From positions 1,488,001 through 1,552,000 of the forward strand of contig NZ_CP102286.1 of assembly GCF_025151215.1 (NCBI RefSeq): 64,000 nucleotides of DNA, written 5' to 3'. The position numbers and the translations under genes are program-made. The notes under the pieces are model-generated. The model searched no databases. It was not told where the DNA came from and saw nothing but the letters and a program-made list of their open reading frames with translations. The number at the start of each line of letters is the position of its first letter. Within the stretch, counting starts at the first letter, position 1. The DNA comes from Parabacteroides merdae ATCC 43184. GTDB taxonomy: Bacteria; Bacteroidota; Bacteroidia; Bacteroidales; Tannerellaceae. Positions 23,556-32,240 of this stretch are shown one piece after another.

Positions 23556-24773
23556 TTATGAGTTAGATTTTTTCTGTTCCATATTCTTAGCCAACCCCCC
23601 TTCGGATGTTTCCTTATAGAGACTCGGCAGGTCGTTTCCGGTCTGACGCATCACTTCCACCACCTGGTCGAAACTTACACGGTGCTTGCCATCGGAGAAA
23701 TTGGAGAAGGTGTTCGCATCCAGCGCACGGGCTGCCGCAAAGGCATTGCGTTCGATACAAGGAATCTGTACCAACCCGCAAACCGGGTCGCAAGTCAGTC
23801 CCAAGTGATGCTCCAGCCCCATCTCGGCCGCATACTCGATCTGTGCAGGCGTCCCCCCGAACAACTGACTGGCCGCAGCAGCAGCCATCGCACAAGCCAC
23901 ACCGACCTCTCCCTGGCATCCTACCTCGGCCCCGGAAACGGATGCATTCGTACGGACCACATTACCGAACAACCCGGCTGTCGCCAACGCACGCAAGATA
24001 CGGGAGTCACGGAAGTCGCGGGACTCTTTCAGATGGTAAAGCACAGCCGGCATGACACCGCACGAACCGCAGGTCGGGGCCGTCACGATCTTGCCTCCGC
24101 AAGCGTTCTCCTCGGAAACGGCCAGAGCATACGCATAGACCATCCCACGGCTTTTGATACTGCTGCCGTAACCTTTGGCACGGATCATATAGTCGGATGC
24201 CTTACGCCGGATTCCCAGACCGCCGGGCAAGATGCCTTCGGCTTCGAGGCCATTACGGACTGCTTGTTGCATCACTTCCCATACTTCGGCCAGATAGTCC
24301 CATATCTGCGGACCTTCGCACTGTTCGACATATTCCCAGTAGGAATGGCCGGTTTTTTCACACCAGGCCTGTATATCCTTGATAGTATGCATTTCGTAAA
24401 CCTGGCCCTGCGTCAACTCGTTGTAGGTTTCGTTTGCCAACGTCCCTCCCCCGATACTGTAAATCGTCCAGTTATCCAGTTCCTCTCCGCTTTCGTCAAA
24501 CGACTGGAAGAGGATGCCGTTCGGATGAAAAGGCAGGAACACCTTCGGTTCCCAAGTGATATTGGTCTTGGCCACCGGGCTCAACACTTCGAGAATTGCC
24601 GCATCCGTCATGTGGCCTTTGCCTGTAGCCGCCAGGCTCCCATAGAGCGTAACATTAAAACGTACGGCTCCCCGATTGCGTTCCAGGAACATCCGGGCAG
24701 CACGCATCGGCCCCATTGTGTGGCTACTGGACGGCCCGTGACCGATCCTGTATATTTGCTTGATCGATTCCAT
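23556..24773 (-). CDS. sdaA: L-serine ammonia-lyase, single chain, iron-sulfur type
   Basis: 405 residues, the usual size of the fused alpha-beta enzyme. The N-terminal beta domain has IGHGPSSSHTMGPMRAA and the alpha domain has APTCGSCGVMPAVLYHL. A later VGCQGEVGVACAMAAAA and DPVCGLVQIPCIERNAFAA supply the Cys residues for the 4Fe-4S cluster. It converts L-serine to pyruvate and ammonia in the cytoplasm. It is the first gene of a two-gene unit with GH43 (stop and start directly adjacent). The 76-bp gap behind its start is AT-rich with imperfect ATTTATG repeats and shows no clear promoter box. Confidence 0.93.
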   Translation of the reverse strand: MESIKQIYRIGHGPSSSHTMGPMRAARMFLERNRGAVRFNVTLYGSLAATGKGHMTDAAILEVLSPVAKTNITWEPKVFLPFHPNGILFQSFDESGEELDNWTIYSIGGGTLANETYNELTQGQVYEMHTIKDIQAWCEKTGHSYWEYVEQCEGPQIWDYLAEVWEVMQQAVRNGLEAEGILPGGLGIRRKASDYMIRAKGYGSSIKSRGMVYAYALAVSEENACGGKIVTAPTCGSCGVMPAVLYHLKESRDFRDSRILRALATAGLFGNVVRTNASVSGAEVGCQGEVGVACAMAAAAASQLFGGTPAQIEYAAEMGLEHHLGLTCDPVCGLVQIPCIERNAFAAARALDANTFSNFSDGKHRVSFDQVVEVMRQTGNDLPSLYKETSEGGLAKNMEQKKSNS

Positions 24774-24849
24774 TGTTTTGAGATTTATGAGTTATCATTT
24801 GTAATTTATGATTTATAGTTTATGCATTGATGATAAATTATAAATCTTT

Positions 24850-25980
24850 TCACACTTTCAAAAATATATTCCGCTTATAAAGCAGCCACAAAATTACATA
24901 AATAATCAATGCGTTCGACGCTGCAATCAAAGCCGGATAATAATTTCCTGTATATTGTTCGAGGCCATGAAAAAGAGAAGTTCCTATACATCTGAAACTA
25001 ATCACGTTAGCCAGCATATAGGCCACGATCGAATTCATGCCGTAGACTTTCAACCAAGTCAGGTTCTTCCGGTGTCCCTTATAATCGATCCAATAATAGA
25101 ACAAGCCCATCAACAGGAAACAATAGCCGCTGCTGACCAACACCATCGAGCTCGTCCATATCTTCTTGATCACCGGCAACTGCAAGCCCCACAGCCAGCC
25201 CAGCGCAACCATTATCGCACCGATTCCTAACAGCCATTGCCATTTGTGCTTCCGGTCCATTCCGCTCTTCAAGATATGCCCGGCAAAAACTCCGGTCAGC
25301 ACCGTCACGCCAAAGTTCAGGCTGCTTAATATCCAGGTATAACGATAAGATTCGGCAAATACGATCTGTCCATTCTCCACAACAGCAGCATCGCGGAATC
25401 GCCCCAGGACCGTACGGTCCACCCATTCCGCCAGGTTACCGTCCGGCGTGTAGTTGCCACCTCCATAACCATCGACCGTAATAAATTGCATGGCTCCCCA
25501 ATAGGCTAACAACAAGGCGACCACCGTCCCGATCTGCACGGACAGACGCACATGCAGGAACAGCATTGCCGAAATCAGATAGCCCATCGCAATTGCCTGC
25601 AATGTGTTCGAATAAAGATAAATCCGGTCCGGGTCCAATCCTAAAAGATTTCCCTGGCACATCATACCGAAGATCCAGAGCAAGGCCACCCGCTTGACGA
25701 TACGACGGTAGACCGCCCATTTATCCGGCATCACTTTATATCGGGAAAGGGCGAACGGCATCGACACGCCCGCCATAAACATGAAGAGCGGCATCACCAA
25801 GTCCCACGAAGAGAACCCATCCCACTGCACATGCGAGAAGCACCACAAAAAATCGTTATACCAAGGCGCATCTATCGCACGTCCGAGAGGATGCAGAACC
25901 CCTTCCAGCGCCACCAGGCAAAACAAATCGAAGCCACGTAACACGTCGAGCGACTCCAGGCGTTGATAAGATGGTTTCAT
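24850..25980 (-). CDS. DUF5009 acyltransferase-like membrane protein
   Basis: 376 residues with about ten membrane helices. It starts with the family hallmark RLESLDVLRGFDLFCLV and includes WDLVMPLFMFMAGVSMPFAL and a C-terminal YGMNSIVAYMLAN. This group, related to NagX/HGSNAT, is thought to move acyl groups across the membrane to amino sugars. It is one of two adjacent paralogs with identical ending (xIFLKV); the second is at 26089-27201. The intergenic regions on both sides carry ATTTATG-type short repeats. The function in this cluster is unknown. A role in acetylating glucosamine residues during glycan uptake is an inference from distant homologs. Confidence 0.85.
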   Translation of the reverse strand: MKPSYQRLESLDVLRGFDLFCLVALEGVLHPLGRAIDAPWYNDFLWCFSHVQWDGFSSWDLVMPLFMFMAGVSMPFALSRYKVMPDKWAVYRRIVKRVALLWIFGMMCQGNLLGLDPDRIYLYSNTLQAIAMGYLISAMLFLHVRLSVQIGTVVALLLAYWGAMQFITVDGYGGGNYTPDGNLAEWVDRTVLGRFRDAAVVENGQIVFAESYRYTWILSSLNFGVTVLTGVFAGHILKSGMDRKHKWQWLLGIGAIMVALGWLWGLQLPVIKKIWTSSMVLVSSGYCFLLMGLFYYWIDYKGHRKNLTWLKVYGMNSIVAYMLANVISFRCIGTSLFHGLEQYTGNYYPALIAASNALIIYVILWLLYKRNIFLKV

Positions 25981-25982
25981 GA

Positions 25983-26010
25983 TGATTTATGATTTATGAT
26001 TTATGATTTG
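25983..26010. repeat. 7-bp tandem repeat TGATTTA x4
   Basis: Four copies, the last with one change, between the two DUF5009 genes and directly upstream of the first-listed gene's start. Similar heptamers occur at 24778-24845 and 32204-32238. Confidence 0.8.
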
Positions 26011-26088
26011 TATAAAAAAAGATTTCAGATTTATGTTTAATGTTATGTTTTCTGGTCATAAATCATAAATCTGAAATCACAAATTTCT

Positions 26089-27201
26089 TCACACTTTCAG
26101 GAAAATTCGTTGACGGTACAGGAAGTACAGGAATCCCCAGCAAACGGCAATGTAGCCGATCGAACTGGCTAAAGGCTGCGCGGCTTCCGGCATCCATCCG
26201 ACAAGTCCACCAAACAGGCCTTGGGATGTATAAGAGAAATCGATGAATTTTTGCGCCAAATAGATCGTAATCGAATTAACCCCGATCACCTGGAAGAAGA
26301 AAGTCCATTTCCGCCATCCCAACACATCGACAATGTAATAAAACAGGGCGAACATCCAAACCGAATAGGCTCCGACAACGCAGACAAACGAACTGCTCCA
26401 CAGCTTTTTGTTGATCGGGAACACCAAACTCCACAACACCCCCACCAATAGTAACAGCACACCGGCCAACACCAAGCCTGCCACCTTCCGCTTGTCCGTC
26501 AATCCCTCTTTACGCAACTTGATAAACTCGCCCGTAAACATTCCCAACATAGCCGTCACAATCCCCGGCAACGTGGACAACAATCCTTCCGGGTCAAAAA
26601 ATCCTTGATGCAAACGCCCCGGCAACAACAAACGATCCACATAGCCGACCCAGTTGCCTTCCAGCGTGAATGGTCCGGCCTCCGCACCCGGCACAGGGAT
26701 AAAAGCTATCCAAACCCAATAGCCGACCAAGATCGTCCCGGCTATCCACGCCCTGACTGAAGTCCGGAAATGCACGAACAGCAAGGCGGCAAACATCCAT
26801 CCCAACCCAATACGCGCCAAGACGCTGGCGCAACGAAGGTTCGCAAAGTCAAACTGTAGCAATCCGTTATAGACACATCCCAGCAACACCAGCGTAATTC
26901 CTCTGCGGACAATCCTTTTATAGATATCCGACTCGCTCTTCCCCTGTTCGCGCTGCTTTTCCAACGAGAACGGAAACGAGATGCCGGCAATGAACAGAAA
27001 CAGCGGAAAAATCGTGTCGTGGTGTGTCAACCCGTCCCACTCCACATGATCCATCTGTCCACCTATCGCCTGAAAAAAAGAATTCGGAAACAACGTTGCC
27101 AACGCAACGAAAAGAGAAGCCCCTCCCATAATAAAGAACATATCAAACCCCCTCAGGGCATCCAGCGACAGCAGTCGCCGGGACTGTTTTTGTTTTTCCA
27201 T
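26089..27201 (-). CDS. DUF5009 acyltransferase-like membrane protein, paralog 2
   Basis: 370 residues. Same architecture as its neighbour: LLSLDALRGFDMFFIMGGAS at the start, HHDTIFPLFLFIAGISFPFSL, VIGVNSITIYLAQ and a C-terminal RQRIFLKV. Divergence between the two is considerable, so the duplication is old or the pair was acquired as a pair. A TATCTTTG box 43-50 bp upstream (27251-27244) is a probable promoter. It is the upstream member of the pair, separated from the second gene by about 108 bp of repeats, so they may or may not be co-transcribed. Confidence 0.85.
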   Translation of the reverse strand: MEKQKQSRRLLSLDALRGFDMFFIMGGASLFVALATLFPNSFFQAIGGQMDHVEWDGLTHHDTIFPLFLFIAGISFPFSLEKQREQGKSESDIYKRIVRRGITLVLLGCVYNGLLQFDFANLRCASVLARIGLGWMFAALLFVHFRTSVRAWIAGTILVGYWVWIAFIPVPGAEAGPFTLEGNWVGYVDRLLLPGRLHQGFFDPEGLLSTLPGIVTAMLGMFTGEFIKLRKEGLTDKRKVAGLVLAGVLLLLVGVLWSLVFPINKKLWSSSFVCVVGAYSVWMFALFYYIVDVLGWRKWTFFFQVIGVNSITIYLAQKFIDFSYTSQGLFGGLVGWMPEAAQPLASSIGYIAVCWGFLYFLYRQRIFLKV

Positions 27202-27243
27202 ATATACAATATCTTTTTAAGTTTACTTTGTCGATCAAGTTTG

Positions 27244-27251
27244 CAAAGATA
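27244..27251 (-). promoter_or_regulatory. -7 box TATCTTTG upstream of DUF5009 gene
   Basis: Fits TAnnTTTG on the minus strand, 43 bp before the start at 27201. Confidence 0.45.
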
Positions 27252-27312
27252 GGTCTTTTTTCAACACAAGCAATTTATACAAGAAACCTCGTTTCTTCAG
27301 ATACCCTAAAAA

Positions 27313-27422
27313 TTTTCATTCTTTCCCCAACAGTGAAAATAAATTTTCCATCACATGAAAATTTATTTCCCCACTATGGAAAATTTATTTTCATGCGATG
27401 GAAATTTCTCTTTCATGCAATG
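27313..27422 (-). repeat. array C: 22-bp dyad repeats at DUF6078 3' end
   Basis: GAAAA/GAAAT units start at 27335, 27357, 27379 and 27401, exactly 22 bp apart, with a partial unit before them. Each pairs with a following TTTTC or TTTCC. The last unit contains the DUF6078 stop codon (27413-27415). Arm sequences differ from arrays A and B, but period, dyad form and position at a stop codon are the same. Confidence 0.7.
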
Positions 27423-27868
27423 GTATCAGAACAACGTTCCCAACCGAAATTTTCTTCATACCGGTCGAAGAGGGGTTCCTCTTCGATATTGTATTGACGG
27501 AGCAAATCGCGTACGTATAACTGGTCTTCGGGAGTAAAACAACGCTCCTTACGTTTCAAACGGTAAAAATGAGTCGTCCCGAAATATTCTCTCATCTCCC
27601 GCCGTATTTCTTTAGCCTGACGATAAGGGATATTGTCCAACAGGTGCTCCATGCCATAGGCATTTTTCAACGGGCTGTCGTCCATAAACCCGGAACAATC
27701 GCCATCGGGGACAACACGTTCCGGGTTGATCGCTCTCACCGCCCAACGTTCTTTCGGGATATGCCGCGACACCTGATGACGCAGACAGGTGGAAGCATGT
27801 AGGCATTTCCCGTTAAAACAAAGTGCAAAGTCGTTCGGAACCAAAGAATAATCTAATTTGTCTAACAT
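27413..27868 (-). CDS. DUF6078 family protein
   Basis: 151 residues, no signal or membrane segment. Conserved-looking parts are FALCFNGKCLHASTCLRHQV (three Cys and two His, possibly a metal site), VVPDGDCSGF and FYRLKRKERCFTPEDQLYVRDLL. Such proteins are frequent single genes in Bacteroides and Parabacteroides and have no assigned function. It is preceded by a TACCTTTG box at 27899-27892 and is followed at its stop by array C. It seems to be a separate transcription unit. Confidence 0.75.
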   Translation of the reverse strand: MLDKLDYSLVPNDFALCFNGKCLHASTCLRHQVSRHIPKERWAVRAINPERVVPDGDCSGFMDDSPLKNAYGMEHLLDNIPYRQAKEIRREMREYFGTTHFYRLKRKERCFTPEDQLYVRDLLRQYNIEEEPLFDRYEENFGWERCSDTIA

Positions 27869-27891
27869 GGTATTAATGTATTGATATTAGA

Positions 27892-27899
27892 CAAAGGTA
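27892..27899 (-). promoter_or_regulatory. -7 box TACCTTTG upstream of DUF6078
   Basis: TAnnTTTG match, 24 bp before the start at 27868. Confidence 0.5.
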
Positions 27900-27979
27900 C
27901 TCACAGATCCGGCGGAAAGCAAACATTTACACTCAAAAAATGATCACAACAACAATGACTATAGGCGAGATGAGGGAGT

Positions 27980-29186
27980 TCACCGTGCCAACGGCTGCCA
28001 TTTCATATAAGTTCCGGTTCTCCACAACCACTCCATCGGTCCATAACGGAACTTCTTCAGCCAATAATGGCTGAACACTATCTGAACACCCGTATAAGCA
28101 AGACAAACCAATACGCTCAAGAAAACACCCAGATGGCTCCAATCCAACCCGAAACCGGAAAAAATAAAGACACCGATCACGGACTGCGCGATATAATTCG
28201 TCAGGCCCATACGCCCGTAACTGACTAACGGTGCCATCGCCCGCTGCACCTTCTGCAAACGGTATCCCTCCATCACCACAATTACCCATAGATAAGCAGT
28301 CAACAGGTTAATCAGATTAGTCGTCGTCGAACTCATCCACGAATAAAAAGAGACCTCTCCCCAAGCCACAGGCGGAAGATAAGAACGCGCCACATAGAGC
28401 AGTCCCAATCCTGCGAGGGCAAGCAAGGCCCAGCGGTTCAGCCGGCCACGAAACTCGTCCATACGTTCGAATAGACGGATGCGTCCTACGATGAACCCTA
28501 AGATGAAAAGTCCCAAGGTCAAGTAAATACGCCCGCTCGACACCTGGAAGCGCATTTTTCCGACGATCCCGTCCCAAGCGTTACTCTCGATCGTTTCAGA
28601 CAAGGTCGGGACTTTCCGAGGACCTGCCGGACGGGAAGCAGGCCTTTCGGCAACACGTTCCACCTGCTCGACCGCCGGAGCCGTCAGGCTTTTATAAGCT
28701 ACCGGGACAAGTGTCGCCCCCCCCTAAGAAAAGAAACAGCGTAATCCCTGCCAACAGCTTGGTCGGCCATTTATACATCAACACCAAAACAAACCCCAGT
28801 ATCGCATATATCAGCAAAATATCCACCCGGACAATCAAGCCGTGTAAATAACCGATCGCCAACAAAAGAACCAGCCTCCACAAAAAACGTGGACGGAAGT
28901 CAAGTCCTTTCTTCGCCGCCCGATCCATCTGGATAAAGAAACTTAAACCGAACAGGCAAGAGAAGATAATGAAGAATTTCCCGAAAACCAGATAATTGAT
29001 AAGCCAACTGAAAATCTCGTTCATCGTTCCCTCCCACGGGAACACAGCCTGAGACGTCATCGTCCCCATAGCTCCAAAATGTTGCATAGAATGAATCAGG
29101 CAAATGCCGATAAGAGAAAAGCCACGCAAGGCATCGATCACTGTAATACGCTCTCCGGGAGCAAGCACTGTTTTTGTTGTTTCCAT
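27980..29186 (-). pseudogene. DUF418 membrane protein split by a G8 frameshift
   Basis: Two adjoining frames, 28692-29186 and 27980-28663, together encode one DUF418/YeiB-like protein. The first begins METTKTVLAPGERITVIDALRGFSLIGICLIHSM. The second carries the DUF418 C-terminus (LTNYIAQSVIGVFIFSGFG, WLKKFRYGPMEWLWRTGTYMKW). The frames part at eight C on the plus strand (28717-28724). Seven would join LFLGGATLVPVAYKS into a continuous reading frame of about 401 residues, the normal length. The upstream frame otherwise ends DTCPGSL. A TAATTTTG box lies at 29239-29232. It may be a phase-variable gene, a recent inactivation or a sequencing error. Confidence 0.8.
28717..28724. repeat. homopolymer C8 (G8 on coding strand) in DUF418 gene
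   Basis: Exact position of the frame change. Such tracts vary by slipped-strand mispairing. Confidence 0.9.
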
Positions 29187-29231
29187 ATTTTCAAATTTCA
29201 GATTTGATTTTTATTCGTTTTCTTCCGGGAA

Positions 29232-29239
29232 CAAAATTA
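29232..29239 (-). promoter_or_regulatory. -7 box TAATTTTG upstream of DUF418 gene
   Basis: Fits TAnnTTTG, 46 bp before the start at 29186. Confidence 0.4.
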
Positions 29240-29377
29240 CAGGGCATCACTCGAACAGAAGGAATACAAATTACGGTTTTGTGGATATTTTTTACTGTAG
29301 AACGGCTCTTGGTTCGGAATGAATCACATAGTGACCTGTTTTAGGATTCAAGAGAAACAAGATTGTAAATTAATTCG

Positions 29378-29385
29378 TATGTTTG
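29378..29385 (+). promoter_or_regulatory. -7 box TATGTTTG upstream of lemA
   Basis: TAnnTTTG match 28 bp before the lemA ATG. No good -33 is seen. Confidence 0.5.
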
Positions 29386-29412
29386 CAGCCGTAACCTAAA
29401 AAAATAAAGACA

Positions 29413-29970
29413 ATGACAGTAATCATTTTAATAGCAGTGATCGTGATCCTGGCAATCTGGATCGTTTCTTTGTATAATTCGTTAGTGAAATTGCGCAACA
29501 ACCGCGAGAACGCATTTGCCGACATCGACGTACAGCTCAAACAACGCCATGACCTTATCCCACAGTTGGTCGAAACGGTCAAAGGCTATGCCTCACACGA
29601 GAAAGAGACCCTGGAACGCGTCATTAACGCCCGTAACGGAGCGATCAGCGCCAAAACGATCGACGACAAGATCATGGCCGAAAACGTCCTGACTTCCGCT
29701 CTTGCCGGATTGAAGATCACGCTCGAGGCCTATCCCGATCTGAAAGCCAACCAGAACTTCTTGCAGTTGCAGGAAGAAATTTCCGACCTGGAAAACAAAC
29801 TGGCTGCCGTGCGCCGTTATTTCAATTCGGCCACGAAAGAGTTGAACAACGCAGTCGAGACATTCCCGTCCAACCTGATCGCCGGTATGTTCGGTTTCAA
29901 GAAGGAAGTGATGTTCGACCTGGGCGAACAACGCGCGACACTCGAAGAAGCACCTAAAATCAAGTTCTAA
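29413..29970 (+). CDS. lemA: LemA family protein
   Basis: 185 residues. One N-terminal membrane helix (VIILIAVIVILAIWIVSLY) is followed by long amphipathic helices with the conserved NSLVKLRNNRENAFADIDVQLKQRHDLIPQLVE, RRYFNSATKELNNAVETFP and GMFGFKKE. All are typical LemA features with the soluble part in the cytoplasm or periplasm. The family has no firm biochemical role but is very often followed by an HtpX-like M48 protease, as here (2 bp gap to the next gene). The pair is thought to act in membrane protein quality control. Confidence 0.93.
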   Translation: MTVIILIAVIVILAIWIVSLYNSLVKLRNNRENAFADIDVQLKQRHDLIPQLVETVKGYASHEKETLERVINARNGAISAKTIDDKIMAENVLTSALAGLKITLEAYPDLKANQNFLQLQEEISDLENKLAAVRRYFNSATKELNNAVETFPSNLIAGMFGFKKEVMFDLGEQRATLEEAPKIKF

Positions 29971-29972
29971 GG

Positions 29973-30941
29973 ATGCAATACGTCGGTATACAAACCCAAC
30001 AGAGCAGGAACAATTTCCGGTCCCTGCTCCTGCTTTGCTTGTTTCCCTGCCTGGTAATGGGATTGCTTTTTGCGTTCTGCTACCTGCTCCACCTGTTGGC
30101 AATGAACGACGACGGCCTGACGGGGGCCGAACTGCTCGGATATTCCACCGGGATGTTCATCCATTTGGCGCCATACGTATTGGGAGGTGTACTCATATGG
30201 TTCATCATCGCCTATTTTGCCAATACAAGCATCATCAACTCGGCAACCGGCTCCGAACCTTTGTCGAGAATGGAAAACAAAAGGGTATACAACTTAGTGG
30301 AAAACCTATGTATGAGCCAGGGAATGAAAATGCCCAAGATCAATATCATCAACGACGATTCTCTGAACGCTTTTGCAAGCGGCATCAACGAAAGGACTTA
30401 CACCGTCAGCCTCTCACGGGGGATCATCGACAAGTTGAACGACCAAGAACTGGAAGCGGTCATTGCACACGAGCTGTCGCATATCCGCAACAAAGACGTG
30501 CGCCTGATGATCGTATCGATTGTCTTTGTCGGCATCTTTGCCATGCTCGCACAGATGGCCATGCGTTCCGTCTACTACTCGTCGATGAGCCGCAGGAGAG
30601 ACGAGAAAAACAACACTGCGATCATCATCGTCTTAGTCATGGTTGTTGCAGCCATCGGTTATTTCTTCTCCATGCTGATGCGTTTCGCCATCTCGCGCAA
30701 ACGGGAATACCTGGCCGACGCCGGGGCTGCCGAGATGACCAAGAATCCGCTCGCCCTCGCCAGCGCACTACGGAAAATCTCGGCCGATCCCGACATCGAA
30801 GCCGTCAAACGAGAAGACGTAGCCCAGCTTTTCATCCAGCATCCGGGCCAACAGGCCAAAAGCGCACTGAACGGTTTAAGCGGACTTTTCGCCACTCATC
30901 CACCCATTGAAAAGCGGATACAAGTACTCGAACAATTCTAA
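29973..30941 (+). CDS. HtpX-like M48 membrane metalloprotease
   Basis: 322 residues. Two helices near 15-40 and 60-85, and two more near 185-230, place the catalytic loop in the cytoplasm or at the membrane face. The zinc motif HELSH is at about 166-170 (AVIAHELSHIRNKDV) and the third ligand is in KREYLADAGAAEMT, as expected for M48. The C-terminus ends LFATHPPIEKRIQVLEQF, also conserved. It probably degrades misfolded membrane proteins. The ATG is 3 bp after the lemA stop, so the two form an operon. Confidence 0.93.
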   Translation: MQYVGIQTQQSRNNFRSLLLLCLFPCLVMGLLFAFCYLLHLLAMNDDGLTGAELLGYSTGMFIHLAPYVLGGVLIWFIIAYFANTSIINSATGSEPLSRMENKRVYNLVENLCMSQGMKMPKINIINDDSLNAFASGINERTYTVSLSRGIIDKLNDQELEAVIAHELSHIRNKDVRLMIVSIVFVGIFAMLAQMAMRSVYYSSMSRRRDEKNNTAIIIVLVMVVAAIGYFFSMLMRFAISRKREYLADAGAAEMTKNPLALASALRKISADPDIEAVKREDVAQLFIQHPGQQAKSALNGLSGLFATHPPIEKRIQVLEQF

Positions 30942-30993
30942 ATTTAATCAAGATTTAATATCCCTAATCATTCCAATCCCGGCATTAATTTAA

Positions 30994-31001
30994 TATCTTT
31001 G
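30994..31001 (+). promoter_or_regulatory. -7 box TATCTTTG upstream of M24 peptidase
   Basis: TAnnTTTG match, 27 bp before the ATG at 31028. Confidence 0.45.
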
Positions 31002-31027
31002 ATGCCGGATAAAAATAAGTGTTGGAA

Positions 31028-32206
31028 ATGATACAAAAAGAATTGACCGGCGATCTTAAGCTGAAATGGGATCGCATACAACAGGCGATGCGGAAGATAA
31101 ATGCCGACGGATGCCTGCTTACCGTGGATGTAAATCTGTATTACACAACCGGACGTATCTATAGCGGCTATTTCTATCTTCCTGCGGAAGGTGCTCCGTG
31201 GTTCTTCGTGAAACGGCCGAACGGACTGGCAGGCGATCATGTCGAATACATTCGCAAACCGGAACAGATGGCCGAGCTCTTCGCGTTCTACGGACTGGAA
31301 ATGCCGGAAAAGCTTCTGCTCGAAGCCGACGAACTGACATACAACGACTATATACGTCTGCAAAAGATCTTCAATCCGAAAGAGACCGGAAACGCAACCG
31401 CAATGATGCGTGAACTGCGCCGGATAAAGACACCGTACGAGATCGAAATGTTCCGCATCTCGGCCGAACGCCACGCCAAGACATATGCCGAAATTCCCGA
31501 ATGTTTCCGCCCCGGAATGACTGATCTCGAATTCCAGTATGAAATAGAAAAACGGATGCGCAAGAACGGTTCCATCGGACTGTTCCGCGCCTTCGGAGCT
31601 AATATGGATATCTTTATGGGAAGTATCCTGGCGGGAGAAAACGCCGAAGTCCCCTCGCCTTTCGACTTTGCCTTAGGTGGTAGTGGTATCGACGCTTCCT
31701 GCCCGTTAGGTGCAAACGGAACGCCTCTGAAAGAAGGGACAGCCATCATGGTAGACATGGCAGGAAATTATACGGCTTATATGACGGATATGACACGTGT
31801 GTTCTCCGTCGGCCACCTGACCGAGCTTGCTTACCGGGCACATCAGACAGCCCTCCTTATCGAAAGCGAGATCGAGAATATCGCCCGGCCGGGCACACCT
31901 TGTGCCGAACTCTACGAGATAGCCGCCAAAATCACCGAAAGCCAGAGACTTGGCGCATACTTCATGGGGACCAAGCAACAAGCCAAATTCGTAGGGCACG
32001 GCATCGGCATCCAGATAAACGAGCTGCCGGTACTTACGCCCCGCTCGAAAGACATGCTGGAACCGAACATGGTATTTGCACTCGAACCGAAATATGTGAT
32101 ACCGGGTATCGGCGCCGTCGGCATCGAAAATAGTTTCCTGGTTACGGAAACCGGACTGGAGAAGATCACGCACTTCACAGAAGATATCATACAATTAGAC
32201 AAATAA
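31028..32206 (+). CDS. M24 family Xaa-Pro peptidase-like protein
   Basis: 392 residues from the ATG at 31028 (MIQKELTGDLKLKW). A GTG at 31019 is an alternative start. The N-terminal creatinase-like domain is followed by the pita-bread catalytic domain. Metal ligands can be placed in MVDMAGNYTAYMTDMTRVF (two Asp), VGHGIGIQINELP (His) and LEPKYVIPGIGAVGIENSFLV (Glu pair). Such enzymes cleave Xaa-Pro bonds in peptides in the cytoplasm; no signal peptide is visible. It stands alone behind its own promoter box and runs into a 7-bp repeat array before the phosphatase gene. Confidence 0.9.
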   Translation: MIQKELTGDLKLKWDRIQQAMRKINADGCLLTVDVNLYYTTGRIYSGYFYLPAEGAPWFFVKRPNGLAGDHVEYIRKPEQMAELFAFYGLEMPEKLLLEADELTYNDYIRLQKIFNPKETGNATAMMRELRRIKTPYEIEMFRISAERHAKTYAEIPECFRPGMTDLEFQYEIEKRMRKNGSIGLFRAFGANMDIFMGSILAGENAEVPSPFDFALGGSGIDASCPLGANGTPLKEGTAIMVDMAGNYTAYMTDMTRVFSVGHLTELAYRAHQTALLIESEIENIARPGTPCAELYEIAAKITESQRLGAYFMGTKQQAKFVGHGIGIQINELPVLTPRSKDMLEPNMVFALEPKYVIPGIGAVGIENSFLVTETGLEKITHFTEDIIQLDK

Positions 32207-32238
32207 ATCATAAATCATAAATCATAAATCATAAATCA
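32204..32238. repeat. 7-bp tandem repeat TAAATCA x5
   Basis: Five perfect copies. The first includes the stop codon of the peptidase gene and the last ends 2 bp before the phosphatase ATG. Copy-number change would alter the spacing between the two genes. Confidence 0.9.
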
Positions 32239-32240
32239 TA

